This document shows, in pieces, positions 26,992 through 34,423 of a stretch of 64,000 bases of DNA (within the stretch, counting starts at the first letter, position 1; the number at the start of each line of letters is the position of its first letter). The DNA is taken from the NCBI GenBank assembly GCA_016191815.1, contig JACPVI010000069.1, positions 1 through 64,000 of the forward strand, in the 5' to 3' direction. The translations under genes were made by a program, and so were the position numbers. Source of the stretch: Myxococcales bacterium (GTDB lineage: Bacteria; Myxococcota; Myxococcia; Myxococcales; Myxococcaceae). The notes under the pieces were generated by a model. The model had not been told where the DNA came from and ran no database searches. It saw nothing but the letters and a program-made list of their open reading frames with translations.

Positions 26992-27018
26992 GTCGGAAAC
27001 CTCGTCTGGAAGCGCGGT

Positions 27019-27047
27019 TACCTACTTCGCGAACCCGCTCGCGTCAA
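27019..27047 (-). promoter_or_regulatory. probable rpsT promoter
   Basis: Read on the minus strand: TTGACG (27047-27042), a 17-bp spacer, then TAGGTA (27024-27019). The -35 box is a near-consensus sigma-70 hexamer; the -10 is weaker. Transcription would start about 20 bases before the rpsT GTG, leaving room for the GAGG ribosome-binding site. Confidence 0.5.
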
Positions 27048-27307
27048 GCGGCGGCAACCCGCACGACCCTCTGCTCCGCCGCGCAAGCACCAGCCCGGCG
27101 CCCGAACGCACCCTGTGGACAACTGCTCGCGCGCCTTTGGCCAACTCGCCTCGCCAGCGGCGAATTCTCTCGTGCAGCACCGGGCAGCACACACGCGCGC
27201 ACCCCTCTCGCTCCCTCGCAGCGGCGCGTCAATGCGCAGTTAGCCCACAGGTTACCCAGAACCTTCCTCACAGCCTTTGTGGAAAAAACGATGCGCGGCA
27301 AAGCCAT
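27048..27307. other. rpsT-mazG intergenic region with DnaA-box-like 9-mers
   Basis: No gene is visible here. Two nonamers resemble DnaA boxes on the minus strand: tgtggaaaa at 27279-27287 (matches the reverse of TTWTNCACA) and tgtggacaa at 27114-27122 (one mismatch). The stretch 27246-27292 is less G/C-rich than its surroundings. Two boxes are too few to call an origin, and no dnaA, dnaN or parAB gene is nearby. Confidence 0.3.
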
Positions 27308-28153
27308 TCACGCCTTTTCCCTCTGCTTGGCGCGCTGCCACAGCTCGTCCATCTGCTCGAGGGTGGCCTTGCCGAAGGGGATTTTGGCGGCCCTCAGGCC
27401 TTCTTCGATGTAGTGGAAGCGCTCGGTGAAGCGCCGGTTCGCTTGGCGCAGGGCGTCCTCGGCGGGCGTGCCGATGAAGCGCGCGAGGTTGGCGAGCGCG
27501 AAGAGCACGTCTCCCAGCTCGTGCTCGAGCTGGTCGCGCTCCCCGGACTCGATCGCAAGGTCCAGCTCTGACAGCTCCTCGTTCAGCTTCTCCCTCACCC
27601 CGCGGAGGTCCGGCCAGTCGAAGCCGATCCGCGAGGCCTTCTCCGTCAGGCGCTCGGCGCGCTGGAGCGCCGGCGCGCCGCTGGGAACTCCGTCCAGCAC
27701 CGAGCCCTCGGTCCCCGTCTTTCGCCGCTTCTCCTTGGCCTTGAGCTGGGCCCAGTTGTGGAGCACCTGCTTGGGGCCTGCCACCTTGGTCTCTCCAAAC
27801 ACATGCGGGTGGCGGCTGACGATCTTCTCGGAGATCGCCCGGCAGACCTCGGCCATGCCGAACTCGCCCAGCTCCGAGGCCAGCTGGGCGTGGAAGACGA
27901 TCTGAAAGAGCAGGTCCCCCAGCTCTTCGCACAGGCCGTTCCACTTGCCTCCATAGGAGACGCGGTCCATCTCGTCGAGGACCTCGTAGGCCTCCTCGAT
28001 GAGGTAGGGCCTGAGCGACCGCAAGTCCTGCTCGCGGTCCCACGGACAACCGCCCTCGCCGCGGAGCCGGGCCATGACTTGAAGCAGCCGCTCCAATTCA
28101 CGGGCGGCGGCAGCCAAGTCGCCCGGTTGCCCCTTCTCAGGATCGCTTCCCAT
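27308..28153 (-). CDS. mazG: nucleoside triphosphate pyrophosphohydrolase MazG
   Basis: A 281-residue protein hydrolysing NTPs or dNTPs to the monophosphate and pyrophosphate, a housecleaning enzyme. Two MazG domains are visible. The first has GGCPWDREQDLRSLRPYLIE with EEAYEVLDEMD and ELGDLLFQIVFHA; the second has LNEELSELDLAIESGE and HELGDVLFALANLARF. Both keep the E-E...E-D metal-binding pattern. HPHVFGETK and KASRIGFDWPD are family hallmarks. The ATG at 28153 (MGSDPEK) matches the usual MazG N-terminus; the in-frame extension to 28231 runs nearly into the neighbouring kinase gene. Confidence 0.93.
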   Translation of the reverse strand: MGSDPEKGQPGDLAAAARELERLLQVMARLRGEGGCPWDREQDLRSLRPYLIEEAYEVLDEMDRVSYGGKWNGLCEELGDLLFQIVFHAQLASELGEFGMAEVCRAISEKIVSRHPHVFGETKVAGPKQVLHNWAQLKAKEKRRKTGTEGSVLDGVPSGAPALQRAERLTEKASRIGFDWPDLRGVREKLNEELSELDLAIESGERDQLEHELGDVLFALANLARFIGTPAEDALRQANRRFTERFHYIEEGLRAAKIPFGKATLEQMDELWQRAKQREKA

Positions 28154-28227
28154 CGGTTTCCCCGAATAGCCGAGATTGGGGCGAATGCCGAGCAACATCC
28201 AGCCGGCGGCCGGCATGGAAGACCGTC

Positions 28228-29787
28228 TCACGCTCGTTCATCCACACTTCGTGCGGCCGGGCGCGCGGGTGTGGTGCGCATGGTGTCGATCTCCGCTAGT
28301 GGCGCGGGCGACGGTTCTTCGCTTGCCCGGGCGATCGCGGCCTTGAGCTCCTCCTGCCCGTGCGGAATCGGCGCCAACTCCGGTGGCAGCCTTGCCAGCT
28401 GCTCCCGAAGCACAGCGCCCGTGGCCGTGCGCTGCGAGGGCTCCGGCTGCAAAAGCCCGCTCAGCACCGCGCACAGGCCCTGCTCGATGCCGCAGAGGTC
28501 GAACTTCGCTTCCGCCGGCGCGCGCCGGCCGGACAACATCTCGTAGAGCGTGACGCCCAGACTGTACAGATCGCTGCGGCCGTCGATCGGCTCCCCGCAC
28601 GCCTGCTCCGGGGACATGTAGCCTGTCTTGCCTTTCACCACGCCCGCCTCCGTCAGCGAGGGTCGATCCGCGGCGCGGGCAATGCCGAAGTCGGCCAACT
28701 TCACCTCGCCCATCTTCGACAGGAGGATGTTTGGCGCGTTGACGTCGCGGTGCACGAGGTGCAGCGGCTCTCCAGAGGGCGAGCGGCGGCCGTGGATGTA
28801 CTCGAGCGCCGAGGCCACTTCCGCGGCGACATAGGTCGCGGCGCGGACGGGCAGTGGAGCCTTCAGACGCTTGAGCAGGATTGAGAGCGGAGGACCATCG
28901 ACGAAGTCCAACGCCATGAAGTAATCGCCCGCATAGCGCCCCACGTCGAGCACCTGCACCACGTTCGGGTGAGAGAGCGACGCGCCCACGCGCGCCTCTT
29001 CGCGGAACATGTGGAGGAAGGCGGCGTCGTCCCGGTACTCGGGCAGCAAGCGCTTGAGCGCGACGACCTTCTCGAAGCCACCCTCCGGGCTGTAGGTGGC
29101 GCGGAACACCTCGGCCATGCCCCCCGCTCCGAGGCGCTCATGGACGAAATACTTGCCGAACACGTCGCGCGCTCTGACCGTGGCCAGCGCCTCTTCGCCC
29201 GACTTGATGATGACGTGAGCCACGGTCGCGGTGATCGCTCCCACGGCCACGAGGAAGAACGCACGCAGCAAGAGGTACGGAGGGGTCAGCGGGGGCTGAA
29301 CGTCGGTCATGCGCGGAAGCACCACCGCGAAGTAGACGGTGAGGTACGCGGCGGCCGCCAGCGCGCCCGCGATGAGCGCCATCTTCCGGCTCGCACGCAG
29401 ACCTCCGGTGCCGATGATTCCGCAATAGAAGACGATCGGCGGAGAGGTGAGCGCCCACACCGGGCCGCGCTCCATGGTCTCCAGGACGACTACCGCCGGC
29501 ACGAAGCCCACCTCGACCATCAGATTGAACCAGCTCATGGAGCGCGCATACTTGCCGCGGCGGATCAGCACCCAGATCGCCAGGTAGTAGCTGGAAACCA
29601 GGCCCAGCAGCACGAGGAGCTGCTGTGTCAGCTTTGCCCCGAGCGTCTCCCACAGGGCGATCACGCAGGCGCACGAGGCGCAGCTCGTCAACGCAAAGAG
29701 GCGGGCCAGGAGTGCCTCGCGCGAAGGCGCGGTGCGGTCGAGGTATGCACGCAGCGCGGCGAGCGGAACCGGGGCGGGCGAGGCCAC
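28228..29787 (-). CDS. membrane Ser/Thr protein kinase with N-terminal multi-helix region
   Basis: A 519-residue Hanks-type kinase. Residues about 30-205 contain about six hydrophobic helices (LLVLLGLVSSYYLAIWVLI, MALIAGALAAAAYLTVYF, AFFLVAVGAITATVAHVII). The kinase domain spans about 213-480: glycine loop LGAGGMAEVF, VVALKRLL with the ATP-site Lys, catalytic HRDVNAPNILL, ADFGIARA, and GYMSPEQACG. All catalytic residues are present, so activity is expected. The membrane part precedes the kinase, the reverse of the common layout in which one helix follows the kinase. The C-terminal tail is short and Pro-rich. Ligand and substrates unknown. Confidence 0.88.
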   Translation of the reverse strand: MASPAPVPLAALRAYLDRTAPSREALLARLFALTSCASCACVIALWETLGAKLTQQLLVLLGLVSSYYLAIWVLIRRGKYARSMSWFNLMVEVGFVPAVVVLETMERGPVWALTSPPIVFYCGIIGTGGLRASRKMALIAGALAAAAYLTVYFAVVLPRMTDVQPPLTPPYLLLRAFFLVAVGAITATVAHVIIKSGEEALATVRARDVFGKYFVHERLGAGGMAEVFRATYSPEGGFEKVVALKRLLPEYRDDAAFLHMFREEARVGASLSHPNVVQVLDVGRYAGDYFMALDFVDGPPLSILLKRLKAPLPVRAATYVAAEVASALEYIHGRRSPSGEPLHLVHRDVNAPNILLSKMGEVKLADFGIARAADRPSLTEAGVVKGKTGYMSPEQACGEPIDGRSDLYSLGVTLYEMLSGRRAPAEAKFDLCGIEQGLCAVLSGLLQPEPSQRTATGAVLREQLARLPPELAPIPHGQEELKAAIARASEEPSPAPLAEIDTMRTTPARPAARSVDERA

Positions 29788-29941
29788 CTCTCGATGCTAT
29801 ATCAAGGCCTCAAGGCCCACATCAGAGCTTGACGGGCTTCGCGTCGAGTTCCCACCGAGCAACTGCCAGCCGACAACCCCGCCCGCGGCGCTCCGTTTGG
29901 CTTCCGCGGGGGCTGACGGCCGCCTATCATCGGCGCCTTCA

Positions 29942-32095
29942 ATGCGCGCCGCCTCGATCTGGTCGCCACGCACGGCTCCTCTCGCGGCCTGCCTGCTGCT
30001 CGCCGGCGGCGCCGCGCATGCCCAGGGCGATCGGCGGGCCATCGAAGAGGTCGATCCGGATGCCGTCCGGGCCCGTCTCGAGGGAGACGAGCCGCCGGCG
30101 GTCGACCCCGAGTCCATCCCGTTCCCTGCGCCGAAGGCCACGCCGGCTCCGCCTGCCTCCACGCCCGACGCCGGCGCGAAGGCAGTCCCGGAGGCCGCGA
30201 AGGCGGGCCCTGCCGTCGAGCCGAAAGCGGACCCGGCGCCGGCCTCGGTGCAAGGCCCACCCCCCATCCTGCTGCCCAAGAGAGGGGAGGGTGATTTGGC
30301 CGCCGTCTGGGAGCAGTGGCGCAGCGCGACCATGGCCAAAGATCCGAAGGCCGCCGAGGACGCCCGCGCCAAGCTCAAGAAGCTCCGGGGAGATCTGGGG
30401 GCTACCAACCTCGACGAGTATGCGGTGGGGTTATCGCGCTCTGCGACCCAGAAGCTGGAGGCAAAAGACGCCGTGGGCGCGATCGAAGATGCGGCGGCGG
30501 CGGCGGAGCTGGCGCCGGACCTCCCCTACGCGCAGCTCGCGCTGGCGCGCACCTACTTCCTTGCCGATCCAGGCCAGCCGGGACGCACCCTCTCGGCCGC
30601 GTGGCGCGCGGTGGTCGCGGTGGCGCGAGATCCGCGGTACCACCGCCCCGCCGCGGCCGACCTGGGAGCGGCCTTCCTGGCGGCGCTGGTGGCCACCGCG
30701 GTCGCGGTGACGGCGGTGCTGTTCCTGCGCCGGGTGCGGTACTTCCTCCACGACTTCCACCACCTCTTCCCTCGCTCGGCGGCGCGCTGGCAGGCGGGGA
30801 TCCTCGCGCTGGTGCTGGTGGGCCTCCCGCTGGTCTTCCGGCTCGGCGTGGTCCCCGCCCTCTTGGCTGCCTTCGGGGCGGTGGCGCTCCACCTCCGGTT
30901 CGGCGAGCGCATCGTGGCCGCGGTGCTCATCGCCGCGGCGGGCCTGGTGCCGGTCGCGGCCACGTTGCTCGTCCGCCACACGGCCTTCGCCGGCACGCTC
31001 GCCGAGCAGATCTATCTGCTCGAGCGGGGCGGTTCGGGGGCCGACTACGCCGCCCAGGTGATCGCCGAGCGCGCTGCCGCCGAGCAGGCCGAGTTCGCGG
31101 AGCTGTTCGCCCTGGGGCGCCACGAGCTGCGCCGCGGAGAGGCGGAGGCCTCGATCGAGCACTTCAAGGCTGCGCTCGCGGTCAAGACGCTGGACGCGAG
31201 GGCGATGACCAACCTCGGGAACGCGATGATGGCCAAGGGCGATACCGAGGGCGCCCGGGCGATGTACGAGGAGGCGGCGCGGGTCGAACCCAGTCTCGCC
31301 GCGGCGCATTTCAACCTGGCCAAGGTGCACCAGCGGAGGGCGAAGTTGCTCCCGCCGGACCAGGCTCCGATGGAGATCGACCGCGCCCACGATTCGCTGG
31401 GGATGGTGCGCTCCTTGGAGCCTTCGCTGGCGGCGCGGGCCGACCCGCCGGAGGACGATCTCCAGCTGAACCGGTACCTGGAATCCCCGCCGCTTCCCGA
31501 CTCGGCGCTGGTGGAGCTGGCGACACCGCAGGAGCCGGGCGACGAGGTCTCCGCCCAGATCGCCCGCGAGCTGTTGGGCGGCTCGGAAGGGCCCCTCGGT
31601 CCCTTCTACCCTCTCCTTCTCTGTGCGCTGGCGGTGGGACTGGGGACGCTGGCCGGGCCGCTCCGAGCCTCGAAGCCGTGCGAGCGCTGCGGCCGGGCGG
31701 TGTGCCGGCGCTGCGATCGGGAGCTGGGGGTGGGCAGCTCGCTGTGCGGGCAGTGCGTGAACGTGTTCGCCCGGAAGAACGCCGTCTCCGCGCCCGAGAA
31801 GGTGCGCAAACAGATCGAGGTCGCCCGCCACCAGCGGCAGCGCGACCGGTTGGCCTACCTCTTCGGGCTGGTCTGCTCGGGCGCAGGGCACCTCTACTCG
31901 GGTCTGCCGGTGCGCGGCTCGCTGTACGCCTTCGCGTTCCTGTTCGCCATCGCCTTGTTCGTGCTCAGGCACGGCGTGCTCCGGGCGCCCTACGGCGGGC
32001 TGCCCGTGTGGCTCAAGCTCGCGCCGATCGCGGTGGCCTTCGTGGCGGTCTACCTCTTCTCCCTCCGCGGCCTGTATCGGCGCCAATCCGGGTGA
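29942..32095 (+). CDS. membrane TPR protein with zinc-ribbon motif
   Basis: A 717-residue protein starting at ATG 29942 with signal APLAACLLLAGGAAHA; upstream in-frame codons lack protein character. Residues about 35-110 are a Pro/Ala linker. Helical repeats flank several membrane helices (AAFLAALVATAVAVTAVLFL near 240; two or more around 285-345). TPR motifs appear near 395-480 (ALAVKTLDARAMTNLGNAMM, GDTEGARAMYEEAARVEPS). A four-CxxC zinc region (CERCGRAVCRRCDRELG...LCGQC) lies near 579, then three C-terminal helices. A TATCAT box lies 11 bases before the start. Followed after six bases by the DUF4388 gene. Function not known. Confidence 0.75.
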   Translation: MRAASIWSPRTAPLAACLLLAGGAAHAQGDRRAIEEVDPDAVRARLEGDEPPAVDPESIPFPAPKATPAPPASTPDAGAKAVPEAAKAGPAVEPKADPAPASVQGPPPILLPKRGEGDLAAVWEQWRSATMAKDPKAAEDARAKLKKLRGDLGATNLDEYAVGLSRSATQKLEAKDAVGAIEDAAAAAELAPDLPYAQLALARTYFLADPGQPGRTLSAAWRAVVAVARDPRYHRPAAADLGAAFLAALVATAVAVTAVLFLRRVRYFLHDFHHLFPRSAARWQAGILALVLVGLPLVFRLGVVPALLAAFGAVALHLRFGERIVAAVLIAAAGLVPVAATLLVRHTAFAGTLAEQIYLLERGGSGADYAAQVIAERAAAEQAEFAELFALGRHELRRGEAEASIEHFKAALAVKTLDARAMTNLGNAMMAKGDTEGARAMYEEAARVEPSLAAAHFNLAKVHQRRAKLLPPDQAPMEIDRAHDSLGMVRSLEPSLAARADPPEDDLQLNRYLESPPLPDSALVELATPQEPGDEVSAQIARELLGGSEGPLGPFYPLLLCALAVGLGTLAGPLRASKPCERCGRAVCRRCDRELGVGSSLCGQCVNVFARKNAVSAPEKVRKQIEVARHQRQRDRLAYLFGLVCSGAGHLYSGLPVRGSLYAFAFLFAIALFVLRHGVLRAPYGGLPVWLKLAPIAVAFVAVYLFSLRGLYRRQSG

Positions 32096-32101
32096 GCTGC
32101 G

Positions 32102-33226
32102 ATGGCCCTCAACGGGACGCTCAAGGACTTCGGCATCGCCGACATCCTGCAGCTGATCGGACAGCAGCAGAAGACCGGCACCCTGGTGCTCCGGGCGAAG
32201 GATCAGGAGGTGAGGGTCGGCTTCAAGGAGGGGAACATCGTCCGGGCGGAGTCCACCACCCGCAAGAAGAAGGACCTCATCGGCAACATGCTGGTCCGGG
32301 CGGAGCTGATCAGCGAGCGCCAGCTCGAAGAAGCTCTCCAGACGCAGAAGCGCACCTTGCGCCGGCTGGGCGACCTCTTGGTCTCCTCGGGGGCGATCTC
32401 CGCCGCGCGCTTCAAGGAGATGGTGCGGCTGCAGACCACCGAAACCCTCTTCGCGCTCTTCCACTGGAAGAGCGGCAGCTACGCCTTCGAGCAGGGCGAG
32501 GTGGAGTACGACGCCGACGTGATGGCTCCCCTGCGCGCGGAGGCGGTGCTGATGGAAGGCTTCCGGATGGTGGACGAGTGGCCGATGATCAAGAAGCGGA
32601 TCACCAGCTACCAGCTCGCCTTCGAGAAGTCGAAGGCGCTGCCGTCGAGATCCGGCTCGGTTGAGTCGTCCGACGGGGGGCTGGGCGACGCCGAGCGCCG
32701 CGTCTTCGAGCTGGTGGCCCCGGAGCGCACCGTCCGGAAGCTGATCGACCTGTCCTGCCTGGGAGAGTTCGAGACCTGCAAGGCGCTGAGCAGCCTGGTG
32801 AACCTCGACTACTTGAAGCCGGTCCCGGCAAAGGCCGGGGAGGGCGACGAAGGCGAGGGCGGGGCGCTGTTCCTCGAGCGCGCCGGTGGGGTGACCGTGC
32901 GGATCCTCGGGGCGATGCTGGTCCTCGGGGCCCTGGCCTTCGTGGCGGTGCGCGCGGACATCGGCTCGGTGAACCTCTCGCGGGCGCCCGCGGCGACCTA
33001 CTCGGACCCGGCGGCGCAGCGTTTCGTGGCCAGGCAGCAGGTCGCCCGGATCCGCGCCGCGCTGGACGTCTACCGTATCGAGCACGGGGAGGTGCCCGAC
33101 AGGCTCGACGCGCTCGTCGAGGCCGGCTTGCTGGCGCGGGAGGACCTGCACTACCCCTGGCGCGACACCTACTTCTACCGGCGCCAGGACGCCCGGCAGT
33201 TCGTCTTGCTGCCGCCGCTGCGCTAG
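32102..33226 (+). CDS. DUF4388 (PATAN-like) domain protein
   Basis: A 374-residue protein. Residues 1-150 are a DUF4388 domain (MALNGTLKDFGIADILQLIG, TGTLVLRAKDQEVRVGFKEG, FHWKSGSYAFEQGE), found in many myxobacterial signalling proteins and thought to mediate protein interaction. A helix-turn-helix-like segment (LIDLSCLGEFETCKALSSL) is near 215, one membrane helix (ILGAMLVLGALAFVAV) near 262, and a short extracytoplasmic tail follows (ALDVYRIEHGEVPDRLDALV) reminiscent of a pilin-like C-terminal region. It lies six bases after the TPR/zinc-ribbon gene and probably works with it. Confidence 0.78.
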   Translation: MALNGTLKDFGIADILQLIGQQQKTGTLVLRAKDQEVRVGFKEGNIVRAESTTRKKKDLIGNMLVRAELISERQLEEALQTQKRTLRRLGDLLVSSGAISAARFKEMVRLQTTETLFALFHWKSGSYAFEQGEVEYDADVMAPLRAEAVLMEGFRMVDEWPMIKKRITSYQLAFEKSKALPSRSGSVESSDGGLGDAERRVFELVAPERTVRKLIDLSCLGEFETCKALSSLVNLDYLKPVPAKAGEGDEGEGGALFLERAGGVTVRILGAMLVLGALAFVAVRADIGSVNLSRAPAATYSDPAAQRFVARQQVARIRAALDVYRIEHGEVPDRLDALVEAGLLAREDLHYPWRDTYFYRRQDARQFVLLPPLR

Positions 33227-33272
33227 GCTCTCCGGACGTGGCGGCGGGTTTCCGGATGGTCGGGCGGGGCCC

Positions 33273-34319
33273 GTGCGTTTTCGGATCGGCTTGACGCGAA
33301 CCTCTCCAGTCCCATCGATGCTGTCCGTGGCCGGCACCAAGGTGGACCTGTCGGACAACGAGGTGGCGAGGGCGGTAGCCGGCACCCAGAACGAGAACCT
33401 GAAATTGATCGAGCGCCGGCTGGGCGTGCGCATAGGCCAGCGAGGCGCGGAGCTGCTCATCTCCGGCCCCCCCGAGCCCACCGCCTTCGCCGCCAGGCTC
33501 CTCGAGCAGCTCTCGGCGATGGCCCGGACCGGGCGCCCCCTCTATCCCGACGACGTCGAGCAGGCGATCAAGGTCCTGGGAGTGGGAGAGGAAGTGGACG
33601 TGCTGATGGGGCCGGTGCTCTCGCGGGCCGGGCGGAAGATCGTCCCCAAGAGCATCGGCCAGAAGCGCTACGTCGACGCCATTGGCGCCCACGACATCGT
33701 CTTCGCCATCGGGCCGGCGGGCACCGGCAAGACCTACCTCGCGATGGCGGCGGCGGTGGCCTCGCTGCTCGAGCACCGGGTGAAGCGGATCGTCCTGGCC
33801 CGCCCGGCGGTGGAGGCGGGCGAGAAGCTGGGCTTCCTCCCGGGCGATCTGGCGGAGAAGGTGAACCCCTACCTGAGGCCCCTCTACGACGCGCTCCACG
33901 ACATGCTGGAGCACGAGCGGGCCGCCCAGCTCATCGAGCAAGGGACCATCGAGGTGGCCCCGCTCGCCTTCATGCGGGGCAGGACCCTGAACGACTGCTT
34001 CGCCATCCTCGACGAGGCGCAGAACACCAGTGTCGAGCAGATGAAGATGTTCCTCACCCGCCTGGGCTACCACAGCAAGGCGGTCATCACCGGCGACGTC
34101 ACCCAGGTCGACTTGCCGGTGGGGAAGATCTCCGGGCTCTCCCACGCGCGGACCATCCTCTCGGAGATCCCCGGCATCGCCTTCTCCACCTTCACCGAGG
34201 TGGACGTGGTCCGCCACCCGCTCGTCCAGGAGGTCATCCGAGCGTACGAGCGCGCGCCTGTCGAGCCGGCGGCCGCGGAGGCAAACGGCAAGCCCAAGGC
34301 CGAGGAGCCCGAGAAGTAG
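33273..34319 (+). CDS. phoH: PhoH-like ATPase
   Basis: A 348-residue P-loop ATPase of the PhoH/YbeZ type. Residues 35-110 are the KH-like N-terminal part ([30 protein letters not shown]). The Walker A site is [15 protein letters not shown] near residue 147; [20 protein letters not shown] is Walker B with the conserved Gln, and [12 protein letters not shown] follows. It starts at GTG 33273; an ATG at 33318 would shorten the N-terminus by 15 residues and is also plausible. Upstream of pgpH and ybeY, the same order as in many bacteria where PhoH/YbeZ and YbeY work together in RNA metabolism. Confidence 0.93.
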   Translation: MRFRIGLTRTSPVPSMLSVAGTKVDLSDNEVARAVAGTQNENLKLIERRLGVRIGQRGAELLISGPPEPTAFAARLLEQLSAMARTGRPLYPDDVEQAIKVLGVGEEVDVLMGPVLSRAGRKIVPKSIGQKRYVDAIGAHDIVFAIGPAGTGKTYLAMAAAVASLLEHRVKRIVLARPAVEAGEKLGFLPGDLAEKVNPYLRPLYDALHDMLEHERAAQLIEQGTIEVAPLAFMRGRTLNDCFAILDEAQNTSVEQMKMFLTRLGYHSKAVITGDVTQVDLPVGKISGLSHARTILSEIPGIAFSTFTEVDVVRHPLVQEVIRAYERAPVEPAAAEANGKPKAEEPEK

Positions 34320-34383
34320 CCCGCTTGACCGCGCAGGCTTTCTGCAAAAGCAAGTTCGAGGCCCGGCGGCGCCCCGGCACGCC

Positions 34384-34412
34384 TTGAATCCTGCGTGCCA
34401 CCTCCGTAGGGT
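34384..34412 (+). promoter_or_regulatory. candidate promoter for pgpH
   Basis: TTGAAT (34384-34389), 17-bp spacer, TAGGGT (34407-34412). The -10 box ends 11 bases before the pgpH ATG, so the leader would be only a few bases long and no ribosome-binding site would be transcribed. Confidence 0.4.
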
Positions 34413-34423
34413 GTTGCCCGCAC

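Noticed and set aside
27048-27307. Replication origin
   Set aside because: Only two box-like nonamers, no dnaA/dnaN/parAB nearby; kept as a low-level observation.
30431-33481. 1016-residue minus-strand ORF opposite the TPR, DUF4388 and phoH genes
   Set aside because: Antisense shadow of three clearly real genes; no domain pattern.
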